From Planctomycetales bacterium (GTDB taxonomy: Bacteria; Planctomycetota; SBBH01): a DNA stretch of 12,744 nucleotides. Position numbers and translations under genes: made by a program. The stretch's first letter is position 1. Every line of letters starts with the position of its first letter. Positions 1 through 6,504 of the stretch are shown piece after piece. The DNA lies in contig SBBH01000082.1 of NCBI GenBank assembly GCA_005239795.1, positions 1 to 12,744 on the forward strand, written 5' to 3'. The notes under the pieces are model-generated. The model did no database searches, was not told where the DNA came from, and saw only the letters and a list, made by a program, of their open reading frames with translations.

Positions 1-39
1 CACGATCTGGCCGATTACGTCCTGACGCGCGATCGGTGA
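1..39 (+). CDS. C-terminal end of an upstream gene (partial, unknown)
   Basis: The frame beginning at base 1 reads HDLADYVLTRDR and stops at TGA 37-39. Only twelve codons are visible, so no function can be assigned. The stop overlaps the GTG start of the next gene in a GTGA arrangement, the same tight packing seen elsewhere in this window, which is the main reason to treat it as a real gene end. It would be the first visible member of the nyn-acpS operon. Confidence 0.45.
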   Translation, partial: HDLADYVLTRDR

Positions 40-527
40 AATACCTTGTCGACGGCCACAATCTCCTCTTCACGGGCGCGGGCCCCTGGAGCAGCCAAAC
101 GGGTCGCCCACTGCCCGAGGCCCCGCGGATCCTCGTCGAGACGGTCGAAGCTTTTTGCCGGCGGCGCCGCGCACGGGCTCTGATCATCTTCGACGGCCAT
201 GTCCCACGGGGATTTCCCATTCCCCCCCCTGCGGGGGAGTGCGTCGAGGTCCGCTTCTCGGGATCCGGCGCGAGCGCCGACGATCTCATGGGCGCCATCG
301 TGGATGAGGCCCCGGAAGGAACGGTAAGCTGGACCGTGGTGAGTTCCGACCGCGACGTCAGGGCGCGCGCCCGCTGGGAAAGCCAGAAACTCCTGAGCGC
401 CGAGGCCTTTGCCGATCTCATCCGGGACAGCTCCCCCCCCCCTCGTTCGGCAGGGCCGAGAGCCCGCCACCGGACGCTCACGCCGGCCGAAGTCGACGCT
501 TGGCTCAAGGAGTTCGGATTTTCATGA
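36..527 (+). CDS. YacP-type NYN (PIN-like) ribonuclease family protein
   Basis: A 163-residue protein of the NYN_YacP family; Bacillus YacP/Rae1 is a ribosome-associated mRNA endonuclease, so a cytosolic RNA-cleaving role is inferred. The N-terminus carries the hallmark VDGHNLL (D6, N9). Further acidic residues typical of the PIN-like metal site follow at D53 (IIFDGH), D82/D83 and D105 (VVSSDRD). The C-terminal LTPAEVDAWLKEF is the usual family tail, so the protein looks complete. GTG at 36 is chosen because it puts the VDGHNLL strand at the very N-terminus and overlaps the preceding stop. The gene ends in an ATGA overlap with acpS. An uninterrupted run of ten C at 433-442 encodes part of a proline stretch and could slip. 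The family call is firm; the substrate is unknown. Confidence 0.85.
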   Translation: MKYLVDGHNLLFTGAGPWSSQTGRPLPEAPRILVETVEAFCRRRRARALIIFDGHVPRGFPIPPPAGECVEVRFSGSGASADDLMGAIVDEAPEGTVSWTVVSSDRDVRARARWESQKLLSAEAFADLIRDSSPPPRSAGPRARHRTLTPAEVDAWLKEFGFS

Positions 528-940
528 CCATGATCAAGGGACTTGGCATCGACCTTGTGGAGCTCGACCGAATCCTCTGGCTATGGCGCCGACGCGGCGA
601 CCGGTTCGCCGATCGGATCCTCTCGCCCAAAGAGCGGTTGGCGTCTCCCGCCGGCATGGGGCCGGCGGCTGTGCGGTTTTTGGCCGGGCGGTTCGCGGCG
701 AAAGAAGCGGTTTTGAAGGCGCTGGGGACGGGCTTGGCGCGCGGGATCCTCTGGCGCGAGATCGAGATCACAAACGCCCCTTCCGGTGAGCCCCGCGTCT
801 CCCTTTCCGGAGCCGCCGAGCGCCTGGCCCGCCGCCGCCGGATCGGCGCCGTGCATATCACGATCAGCCACGCCCGTACCCTTGCCTGCGCGGCGGCGGT
901 TGCCGAACGGCTGGAGCAGCGTCCTCCCCCAAAAAAGTAG
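524..940 (+). CDS. acpS: Holo-[acyl-carrier-protein] synthase
   Basis: Transfers 4'-phosphopantetheine from CoA to a serine of apo-ACP, activating the carrier for fatty-acid synthesis in the cytosol. The 138-residue product has the family motifs in order: GIDLVEL near the N-terminus (D10, Mg-binding), the helix RFAAKEAVLKAL (F57 to L67, with E61), and a C-terminal ITISHARTLACAAAV strand. The length is close to the usual 120-140 residues. ATG 524 is chosen because it overlaps the nyn stop (ATGA) and has AAGGAG at 507-512, 11 nt upstream; a longer TTG start at 500 adds nothing conserved. A second in-frame ATG at 530 is a weaker alternative. It ends at TAG 938-940 with a second in-frame TAG two codons on. 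Expression is probably coupled to the nyn gene. Confidence 0.93.
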   Translation: MTMIKGLGIDLVELDRILWLWRRRGDRFADRILSPKERLASPAGMGPAAVRFLAGRFAAKEAVLKALGTGLARGILWREIEITNAPSGEPRVSLSGAAERLARRRRIGAVHITISHARTLACAAAVAERLEQRPPPKK

Positions 941-953
941 ACGTAGACAAGGG

Positions 954-973
954 TTTTCCACGCTCTTTCCACA
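954..973 (+). promoter_or_regulatory. Two DnaA-box-like sites upstream of the DnaA/Hda-like gene
   Basis: TTTTCCACG (954-962) and CTTTCCACA (965-973) each match the DnaA box TTATCCACA at 7 of 9 positions and lie 11 bp apart, about one helical turn, in the gap before the DnaA-like gene. A TTGACG at 1033-1038 with a weak TACCTT at 1055-1060 (16 bp spacer) could be the promoter. Autoregulation is an inference; in GC-rich DNA such imperfect boxes also occur by chance. Confidence 0.25.
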
Positions 974-1051
974 CTCCCCCAAGACCTTCTCGTCAATCTG
1001 AGAAAATCGACAAAAGGGCTGTTCTGACCCGCTTGACGGACCGTCTGCGCG

Positions 1052-1708
1052 GTGTACCTTCCCGCACGCGTGATCGGGCTTCCCTTCGCACAAACCGTCT
1101 CCGACACCCTTCGGCGTCTCCGAGGAGTCCCCGCGCCCCCCTCCCTGTCGGAGGTGACGCGGCCCCGCACGCGCCGCGAACGTTTGATGACCTTCGCGAC
1201 ATTCGACGCCGCGAGCGACGACGAGCGCCTTGCCCGCGCGGCGGCTCTCAAGATCGCCGAGACCCCTCCGGCCTTCGCACGGCTGTATCTGGGAGGGCCG
1301 GCGGGCTCCGGGAAGACGCATCTCCTGCGCGCCATCGCCGAGCGCGTTTGGCACTGCTCGGCGCGGCGCGCAGCGTATCTGCCAGGTCGAGAGTGGGTCC
1401 GCTTCTTCCGGCGGTCGCGCCGAAACGGCGCAGCCGAGGTTTTCTCAGCGTCGTGCGGGGAACTGGACGCCCTAATGATCGACGACGTCGAAGAACTCGC
1501 CCAAAGCCGTCCCAGCCAATGGGCGCTGGCGGGATTTTTGGACCGGCGGCAGGATCTTGTGGCCGCCTTCGGGGGGAAATGCCCCCCGTTTCATCTGCCG
1601 CTAGAATCCCGGCTGACTGACAGGCTCGCCTCCGGACTCGTGCTGTCGCTGCCGTCTCCGAGATCTCGCCTTCCCTTCTTGGCGCTTCTCAAACGCCCGA
1701 CGATCTGA
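1052..1708 (+). CDS. DnaA/Hda-like AAA+ ATPase lacking the C-terminal lid
   Basis: Resembles domain III of the replication initiator DnaA and its regulator Hda. Visible parts (numbered from GTG 1052): a domain entry FDAASDDERLARAAAL (51-66), Walker A GGPAGSGKTH (81-90), Walker B LMIDD (141-145) and an arginine-finger region LESRLTDRLASGLV (184-197). It stops just after LPSPRSRLPFLALL, where DnaA and Hda normally continue for some 60 residues of lid; no DNA-binding domain IV is present. The start is uncertain: GTG 1052, GTG 1070 (compatible with a promoter at 1033-1060) or ATG 1187, which begins exactly at the conserved domain. The last 118 bp overlap the convergent glycosyltransferase gene. 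A replication-regulatory or chromosome-loading role is inferred only. A truncated gene remnant is the alternative. Confidence 0.75.
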   Translation: MYLPARVIGLPFAQTVSDTLRRLRGVPAPPSLSEVTRPRTRRERLMTFATFDAASDDERLARAAALKIAETPPAFARLYLGGPAGSGKTHLLRAIAERVWHCSARRAAYLPGREWVRFFRRSRRNGAAEVFSASCGELDALMIDDVEELAQSRPSQWALAGFLDRRQDLVAAFGGKCPPFHLPLESRLTDRLASGLVLSLPSPRSRLPFLALLKRPTI

Positions 1709-2412
1709 AGACGCCAAAAAAGCCTCATCACCGTCCCGGCCACCGCCAGGATGTTCGCCAGACGAAAGGCCTTGGTCACGCTCCCCTGGACCCGGCGGAT
1801 CTCGATCGGAACGACGGCGAGGCTTGCCCCCTGGCGCGCCAACTGCACCAGGATCTCGGCTTGGAAGGCGAAACTGTGCGTCCATGGGGGGAGCGCCGCC
1901 AAAAGCGCCCGGCGATGCAGGACCGGCCCGTTGAAATAGGGAAGGCGCAGGCCGAAGAGAAGATTCAGGAACACCGTGTACGAACGCGACAGGATCCGGC
2001 GCGGAACGCTCCGAACCGCCGTGTTGACGACGTACGGGACCACCATGTCGGCAGACCCCGCCTTTTCGAAGACGGCCGCAAGGGTCCGTGCGGGGTTCTC
2101 ATTGTCGCCGGGGACGAGGACATAAAACTCCTTCGTGCCCTGCTCGGCGCCGAGGCGGTAGTTGAAACCGAGGCCGCGAGGGATCCCGTTATGGAAAACT
2201 CGGACGCGCGGGTCCTGGCGGGCCATCTCGTCGGCGATCCGCCCCGTCGCGTCGGTCGAACCGTCGTCGACGATCAAAATCTCGTAATCGGAGAAAAACC
2301 CCTCGACCGCCGGCCCGGTCTCCCGGACGACCGCGGCCAGGTTCGCTTCCTCGTTCAAAGCCGGTATCAGGACCGTGAGGGACCGGGTGGCATCTGCGGA
2401 CGCGTCTTTCAC
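1591..2412 (-). CDS. GT2-family (dolichyl/polyprenyl-phosphate mannosyltransferase-like) glycosyltransferase
   Basis: A GT-A fold glycosyltransferase of about 273 residues. From GTG 2412: LTVLIPALNEEANL (12-25), EILIVDDGSTDATG with the nucleotide-binding D49-D50, and a metal-site region VPGDNENP (100-107) where relatives have a DxD-like motif. A hydrophobic stretch near the C-terminus, ANILAVAGTVMRLFW, may sit at the membrane. It likely moves a sugar from a nucleotide donor to a lipid or glycan acceptor on the cytosolic face. GTG 2412 lies 5 nt after the stop of the E1-beta gene; TTG 2424, 11 nt after AAAGGA, is an alternative start that would overlap that stop. It is the last gene of the E1 operon. 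Its poorly conserved, charged C-terminal tail runs antisense over the AAA+ gene. The donor and acceptor cannot be read from the sequence. Confidence 0.85.
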   Translation of the reverse strand: MKDASADATRSLTVLIPALNEEANLAAVVRETGPAVEGFFSDYEILIVDDGSTDATGRIADEMARQDPRVRVFHNGIPRGLGFNYRLGAEQGTKEFYVLVPGDNENPARTLAAVFEKAGSADMVVPYVVNTAVRSVPRRILSRSYTVFLNLLFGLRLPYFNGPVLHRRALLAALPPWTHSFAFQAEILVQLARQGASLAVVPIEIRRVQGSVTKAFRLANILAVAGTVMRLFWRLQIVGRLRSAKKGRRDLGDGSDSTSPEASLSVSRDSSGR

Positions 2413-2417
2413 AAGGG

Positions 2418-3461
2418 CTACCAAGATTCGCGCAGTCCTTTGTCGTCCTGGACGCCGGCGGCACGAGATCGAACTTGCCGACGCATCGCTTTCTGGATCG
2501 CCGCCGCGACCGTCTCCCAGTTGGGGTAGTAGGCGGCCTCGAGAACGTGGCTCGACGGCACGGGCAAGGACGGGAACCCCACCCGCTCGACCGGGGCTTT
2601 TAAGGACTCGAAAAGATGCGCCCCGACGCGCGCGGCGATTTCGGCTGAGGCGCCGCAAACCGTCCAGCCGTTGTCGACCACCACGAGGCGCCCGGTCTTA
2701 GCGACCGAGGCAAAGATCGTCTCCTCGTCGAGCGGCGCCAACGTCCGTGGGTCCACGACCTCGACGGAGATCCCCTCCTTGGCCAGGGCTTCGGCGGCCG
2801 CCAGGGCGACCTCGACCATCTGCGAGATGGCGACGACCGTGACGTCGGTCCCGGCGCGGGCGATGCGCGCCTTGCCGAAAGGAACGAGATAGTAATCCTC
2901 GGGAACTTCCCCCTTCATGCCGTAGAGCTGGCGGTGCTCGATGAAAACGACCGGATCGCCGTAGGCAATCGCCTGGGTCAAAAGCCCCTTGGCGTCGTAG
3001 GGGCAGCTCGGCATCGCGACCGCCAGACCCGGCACATGCATGAAAAGCGCCTGCAGGGACTGCGCATGTTGGGCCCCCTGGCCCCACCCCCGGCCGATCA
3101 CGCCGCGGTAGACGACTCCCATGCGGTTGGCGTCGCCGAACATGAAGCGCCACTTCGCGGCGTGCGTGACGATCTGGTTCATCGCCAAGAGCAGAAAATC
3201 GATCCGGGCGTGGACCACCACAGGCTTCAAGCCCGCCAGCGCGGCGCCGTTGGCGATCCCCGTGATCGATTCCTCCGCCAGGGGCATGTCGAAGGCGCGG
3301 TGCTCCCCGAACTCCTTATGCAAATTCAAGGTTGAGCCGAAGATTCCACCGGAATCGTCGACCCCCTGGCCCATGACGATGACGTCGCCGTCGCGCCGCA
3401 TCGACTGGGCCTGCGCCTCGCGCAAAGCCTCCCCGTACGACAGGGTGCGCGGCGCGCTCAT
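2418..3461 (-). CDS. TPP-dependent 2-oxoacid dehydrogenase E1, beta subunit
   Basis: A 347-residue transketolase-like subunit of the pyruvate/acetoin/branched-chain 2-oxoacid dehydrogenase type. It has the N-terminal SYGEALREA, then GIFGSTLNLHKEFG and PLAEESITGIANGAALAGLKPVV with the conserved glutamate (E63/E64) that activates TPP. DFLLLAMNQIVTHAAKWR follows, and a C-terminal transketolase domain with VVDPRTLAPLD and VVDNGWTVCG. With the alpha subunit it would form an alpha2beta2 enzyme decarboxylating a 2-oxoacid. Its ATG overlaps the alpha stop (ATGA at 3461-3458), so the subunits are translated in balance. No E2 (lipoyl) or E3 gene is in view, so the fate of the hydroxyalkyl-TPP intermediate is open. 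It ends with TAG just upstream of the GT2 start. Confidence 0.92.
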   Translation of the reverse strand: MSAPRTLSYGEALREAQAQSMRRDGDVIVMGQGVDDSGGIFGSTLNLHKEFGEHRAFDMPLAEESITGIANGAALAGLKPVVVHARIDFLLLAMNQIVTHAAKWRFMFGDANRMGVVYRGVIGRGWGQGAQHAQSLQALFMHVPGLAVAMPSCPYDAKGLLTQAIAYGDPVVFIEHRQLYGMKGEVPEDYYLVPFGKARIARAGTDVTVVAISQMVEVALAAAEALAKEGISVEVVDPRTLAPLDEETIFASVAKTGRLVVVDNGWTVCGASAEIAARVGAHLFESLKAPVERVGFPSLPVPSSHVLEAAYYPNWETVAAAIQKAMRRQVRSRAAGVQDDKGLRESW

Positions 3462-4453
3462 GCGGTCATCTCTGCCGGATCCGGAAAGGGGCTGGCCTTG
3501 GCGAAGGCGACCGCCTCGTCGATCTCGCGCGCCAAACCTTGCTTCACCCCGTCGAGATCGGACTGCTTTAAAACCCCCTCTGCGAAGACCATTTGCTCAA
3601 ACTGGCGCAAGGGACAGCGTGCCACCCAGCCGTCGAGCTCCTGCTGCGTGCGGTATCCCATGGGGATGTCGCCCACGGGCCCCACATGCCCCTTCCACCG
3701 GTAGGTGTCGCACTCCAGAAGCGTCGGCCCCCCGGACATCCGAGCGCGGCGCACCGACTCGCGCGCCACCTCGTAGACGGCCAGGACGCTGTTTCCATCG
3801 ACGCGCACGCCCGGGACGCCGAACACCGGGCCTCGCTCCGAGATGTTGTCCAAGGCTTGGCGTGCGCGCTGATGAGAGTTCGTGGCGTACTGGTTGTTCT
3901 CGCAGACGAAAAGAACTGGCAATTTCTTGAGCCCCGCGTAGCTCAAACTTTCGTAGAGGATCCCCTCGTCGGCGGCTCCGTCCCCGAAGAAAACCACCGA
4001 GACGGAATTCTTGCGGTGATAGACGGCTTCGAGCGCCGTCCCCACCGCGATCGGGATGGTCCCTCCGACGATGGCGCTCGAGCCCCAGTAGCCGGCCGGG
4101 CGATCGAGAAGATGCATCGATCCTCCCCGGCCGCGGCAACACCCCGCCGCCTTCCCATAAAGCTCTGCGAAAAAGGCCCCGAGATTCCCCCCAAAGGCCA
4201 GATACGGCCCGTGGCTCCGGTGCGATCCGAAGATGCGGTCCTCCGGAGTGAGGTTGGCGCACACCCCCGCCGAGACCGCCTCTTGCCCCACGTGCAGATG
4301 CACCGGGCAGCGCATCTCCTGCTGCGGGTAGAGCTCGGCCACCTTTTCCTCGGCCATACGCATCCGCAGCATCGCCCGGTAGAGCCACAACAGGCGCTCC
4401 CGCTGGTGCTGTCGCGGCGATGTCGCGGACGGCGCTCGGCTGGAATGGGCCAT
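3458..4453 (-). CDS. TPP-dependent 2-oxoacid dehydrogenase E1, alpha subunit
   Basis: A 331-residue subunit. The TPP/Mg motif is intact: GDG (157-159) through ENN (185-187), i.e. GDGAADEGILYES ... VCENNQYA. Upstream are HVGQEAVSAGV and SHRSHGPYLAFGG; downstream is YRWKGHVGPVGD. A GGAGGAG ribosome site (4461-4467) stands 7 nt before ATG 4453, the best in the window. It is the first gene of the operon E1-alpha, E1-beta, GT2, read from the promoter at 4495-4522. Alpha/beta E1 pairs of this type also include acetoin dehydrogenase. Without E2 and E3 neighbours and beside glycosyltransferases, the substrate is uncertain; a role in making a precursor for a surface glycan is an inference from context. 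Confidence 0.92.
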   Translation of the reverse strand: MAHSSRAPSATSPRQHQRERLLWLYRAMLRMRMAEEKVAELYPQQEMRCPVHLHVGQEAVSAGVCANLTPEDRIFGSHRSHGPYLAFGGNLGAFFAELYGKAAGCCRGRGGSMHLLDRPAGYWGSSAIVGGTIPIAVGTALEAVYHRKNSVSVVFFGDGAADEGILYESLSYAGLKKLPVLFVCENNQYATNSHQRARQALDNISERGPVFGVPGVRVDGNSVLAVYEVARESVRRARMSGGPTLLECDTYRWKGHVGPVGDIPMGYRTQQELDGWVARCPLRQFEQMVFAEGVLKQSDLDGVKQGLAREIDEAVAFAKASPFPDPAEMTA

Positions 4454-4460
4454 GCTTTCG

Positions 4461-4467
4461 CTCCTCC
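4461..4467 (-). promoter_or_regulatory. Strong Shine-Dalgarno site of the E1-alpha gene
   Basis: GGAGGAG on the minus strand, 7 nt before ATG 4453. It fixes the start of the alpha subunit and is far stronger than the sites of most other genes here. Confidence 0.8.
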
Positions 4468-4494
4468 GGAAATGCGCTCAAGACGAAAGCGCGT

Positions 4495-4522
4495 ATCATA
4501 CTCGCCTCTCCTGGGGGTTCAA
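4495..4522 (-). promoter_or_regulatory. Promoter of the E1-alpha/E1-beta/GT2 operon
   Basis: Minus-strand -35 TTGAAC (4522-4517) and -10 TATGAT (4500-4495) with a 16 bp spacer; both hexamers are close to the sigma-70 consensus. Transcription would begin near 4488 and leave a leader of about 35 nt carrying GGAGGAG. It faces away from the promoter at 4614-4643. Confidence 0.6.
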
Positions 4523-4613
4523 GCCGCCCGGCCCGGCTTCCCCAGTTTGAAAAAGTTCATGACATCCTTGCGCTGGACGACTGCCTCGTCGAGAAGTGAA
4601 ATCCCCGGCTCTT

Positions 4614-4643
4614 TTGACAACCCCTGCCGACATGCGCTAGAGT
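4614..4643 (+). promoter_or_regulatory. Promoter of the GT9-Rieske-FAD operon
   Basis: A perfect -35 TTGACA (4614-4619), an 18 bp spacer and TAGAGT (4638-4643), 4 of 6 matches to TATAAT. A start about 7 nt downstream would fall within a few bases of ATG 4653, and no Shine-Dalgarno sequence lies between, so the first transcript may be leaderless or nearly so. Confidence 0.5.
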
Positions 4644-4652
4644 CCATCCCTC

Positions 4653-5618
4653 ATGGAAAAGGTCCTGATCATCAAATTGGGGTATTCCGAGACGATCGAC
4701 CCTGAGATCGGCCGGATCACGAGCCTGGGAGACGTCCTGCGCACCACGGTCATCCTTCACCACTTCAAGGACGCCCATGTCACGTGGCTCGTGGACGAAA
4801 AGGCCTTGGCGCTTCTCGAGAGGAATCCGTTCATCCATCGGATTCTCACCTACGATCTTTCGAGCGTCCTTCAGCTCCAGCACGAGCGCTTTGACACGGT
4901 GATCAATTTCGAGAAGGTGCCGGGGGTCTGCGCCCTGGCCGATTCCATCAATGCGTGGCGGCGCTACGGCTTTCGTTTCGACGACCAGACCGGGACCGCG
5001 AAGGCATACGACCAATGCGAACAGGTTTACACGCTCTGCCAGAATCTCGACATCAAGAAACAGCACACCGAGTCGTGGCAGAAAATCCTCATGGAAACGA
5101 TCGGCGCAGAATGGAAGGGACAAGAGTACATCCTGGGATACCAGCCGAAGACATCCGAGTCCTTCGACATCGGTTTCAACCATGTCGTCGGAAGCAAGTG
5201 GCCCACGAAAGCCTGGCCACAAGAGTACTGGAAGGAACTGGAAGGGCTTCTCGCCCCCCGATCGGTCACGTGGCAGAAGGGCCGCAACGACATCCACGAG
5301 TACATCGATTGGATCAACACATGTAAAACCCTCATCACGAACGATTCATTGGGACTGCACATCGCCTTGGCGCTCCGGAAAAAGGTGATCGTCCTGTACG
5401 GCCCCACGAACTCGAACGAGACGTTTCTCTATGACCGCGGCGTCGGGATCTATCCGACCGGCTACGACTGCCTCCCCTGTTTTTCACCGGTCTGCACGCA
5501 GGAGGTCCACTGCCTGCGGACAATCCAGCCGGACCAAGTGGCCGCGGCATACCGAAAACTCTCAGGAGCGCCTGCCGCAGCTTCTGCGCGCGCAAAAGCA
5601 TTGCGGCCTTCAAGCTAA
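4653..5618 (+). CDS. Glycosyltransferase family 9 (heptosyltransferase-like)
   Basis: A 321-residue GT-B protein resembling ADP-heptose:LPS heptosyltransferases, which add heptose to lipid-A core sugars at the inner membrane. Visible features: N-terminal VLIIKLG and TSLGDVLRTTVIL with the conserved D28; WLVDEKALALLERNP; the C-terminal donor-binding half with GSKWPTKAWP (180-189) and LITNDSLGLHIALALRKKVIVLYGPTN; then a C-x2-C-x4-C-x5-C cluster (C273, C276, C281, C287) often seen in this family. The start follows the promoter at 4614-4643 directly. The stop TAA shares its last A with the ATG of the Rieske gene (TAATG). The alanine-rich tail after residue 305 is not conserved. Donor sugar and acceptor are unknown; heptose is only the family's best-known case. 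Confidence 0.88.
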   Translation: MEKVLIIKLGYSETIDPEIGRITSLGDVLRTTVILHHFKDAHVTWLVDEKALALLERNPFIHRILTYDLSSVLQLQHERFDTVINFEKVPGVCALADSINAWRRYGFRFDDQTGTAKAYDQCEQVYTLCQNLDIKKQHTESWQKILMETIGAEWKGQEYILGYQPKTSESFDIGFNHVVGSKWPTKAWPQEYWKELEGLLAPRSVTWQKGRNDIHEYIDWINTCKTLITNDSLGLHIALALRKKVIVLYGPTNSNETFLYDRGVGIYPTGYDCLPCFSPVCTQEVHCLRTIQPDQVAAAYRKLSGAPAAASARAKALRPSS

Positions 5619-5968
5619 TGTCTGACCCCTCTCTTTCCCAACCGCCTTCACCTCCCCTGGCCGATCCGCCCGCGGGCGGGGTTGCCTACGCGTGGATCTC
5701 GCGCATGCGCCAGATCATGGCATTCCGGCATGGCGGGACCTTGCGCGTCTGCAGTGCCATCTGTCCGCACATGGGGGCCCAGCTCCAGATCGATTTTCGC
5801 CATGAGGTAGTCACCTGCCCGTGGCATGGCCTGACGTTCCGATTGCCAGATCTTGCGTCCGACCACCCCCGCTTCCGAAAATTGAAGCAGTACCCGGCGA
5901 CGGTCCGCGACGGCACCTTCGTCCTTGAAGAAACCAGCCAGGAAGCCCCATGTTCACGTTCCAAGTAA
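5618..5968 (+). CDS. Stand-alone Rieske [2Fe-2S] protein
   Basis: A 116-residue protein that is essentially one Rieske domain. Cluster ligands are in the standard order: C49-P-H51 and, 15 residues later, C67-P-W-H70, giving CxH...CxxH. The flanking strands (TLRVCSAICPHMGAQL, VVTCPWHGLTF) and the closing GTFVLEE strand fit. It has no signal peptide or membrane helix, so it is cytosolic. The first 20 residues are proline-rich. Its start overlaps the GT9 stop and its last 19 bases overlap the next gene, which encodes what looks like the catalytic half of a Rieske oxygenase. Together they correspond to one shortened oxygenase alpha subunit divided into two proteins. It would hand electrons to the iron of that partner. 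A general Rieske ferredoxin is the alternative. Confidence 0.88.
   Translation: MSDPSLSQPPSPPLADPPAGGVAYAWISRMRQIMAFRHGGTLRVCSAICPHMGAQLQIDFRHEVVTCPWHGLTFRLPDLASDHPRFRKLKQYPATVRDGTFVLEETSQEAPCSRSK
5940..5945 (+). promoter_or_regulatory. Ribosome binding site of the oxygenase catalytic-domain gene
   Basis: AGGAAG lies 4 nt before ATG 5950, inside the end of the Rieske gene. It supports separate initiation of the catalytic subunit rather than a frameshift artefact. Confidence 0.55.
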
Positions 5969-6504
5969 CACTCCGGAACTACAGCGCCTGGCCGATCGAC
6001 ATCGTCTGGGAGAACGCCGTCGACCTCGAGCACGTGGCATTCCTCCACCGCGACACCAACTACGGCTTCGAGCTTCTGGATGTGCGCCCGGACCCCCGCG
6101 GCCGGTTCTTGTACGACTCCATGACATTCATCGCCAAGCGCAAGCTGCTCGGGATCGTGCCGAGCGTCAATTTCGGCCACCGGTGGATCGCGGACATGTA
6201 TGAGATCTGGCAGATCGACCAGAATCCCCTCCTGGGGATCACCACCTGCCTGCGCTCGACACTCGAGCCCAATCCCCAGGATCCCGCCAAGACCGACATG
6301 GTCGACTACGTCACCATCACGGCGCCTGGCCTCTTAAAACCGTTCCGACGGTTGCTCGAGGCCGCGCTCAGGCGCCATACCCGGATCCAGTGCCAGCAGG
6401 ACGAGAGCTTCCGCGCCCGCCGCGCCGAACTGCGCGCGCGCGGGATCAACCTGCCCCCCTCCCTTTTCAACGCTTCCCTCATGGAACAGCGCTTTGCCGT
6501 ATGA
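5950..6504 (+). CDS. Rieske-oxygenase catalytic (mononuclear iron) domain protein
   Basis: A 184-residue protein without a Rieske cluster. Its N-terminal part reads IVWENAVDLEHVAFLH, matching the W-x-x-x-x-E-N...D-x2-H-x4-H signature of ring-hydroxylating oxygenase alpha subunits: D25, H28 and H33 (compare D205, H208, H213 in naphthalene dioxygenase). D150 in the region IQCQQDESF is a candidate for the third, C-terminal carboxylate ligand. Canonical alpha subunits carry both domains in one chain of roughly 340-460 residues; here Rieske and catalytic parts total 300 residues in two overlapping genes. The start has a ribosome site at 5940-5945, and an in-frame TGA lies upstream at 5926-5928. 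The predicted reaction is O2-dependent hydroxylation or oxidation; substrate and reductase are unknown. The oxygenase assignment rests on motifs, so moderate certainty. Confidence 0.72.
   Translation: MFTFQVTLRNYSAWPIDIVWENAVDLEHVAFLHRDTNYGFELLDVRPDPRGRFLYDSMTFIAKRKLLGIVPSVNFGHRWIADMYEIWQIDQNPLLGITTCLRSTLEPNPQDPAKTDMVDYVTITAPGLLKPFRRLLEAALRRHTRIQCQQDESFRARRAELRARGINLPPSLFNASLMEQRFAV

Noticed and set aside
505..1335. Long minus-strand open frames over acpS and the AAA+ gene
   Set aside because: They are arginine- and serine-rich, show no family motif, and lie antisense to well-supported genes; such frames are expected in GC-rich DNA.
1861..2529. Plus-strand open frame of 222 codons over the GT2 gene
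   Set aside because: It is antisense to clear GT2 motifs (PALNEE, VDDGSTD) and has an unstructured composition.
3121..4705. Long plus-strand open frames across the E1 genes
   Set aside because: They mirror E1-alpha and E1-beta, which have unmistakable TPP-enzyme motifs, and carry no recognisable domains.
4557..5297. Minus-strand open frame of 246 codons over the GT9 gene
   Set aside because: The opposite strand encodes conserved GT9 motifs from a good promoter; the antisense protein resembles nothing.
5925..6203. Alternative plus-strand frame at the start of the oxygenase catalytic gene
   Set aside because: It carries no motif, whereas the frame starting at 5950 holds the D-x2-H-x4-H site and a ribosome binding site.
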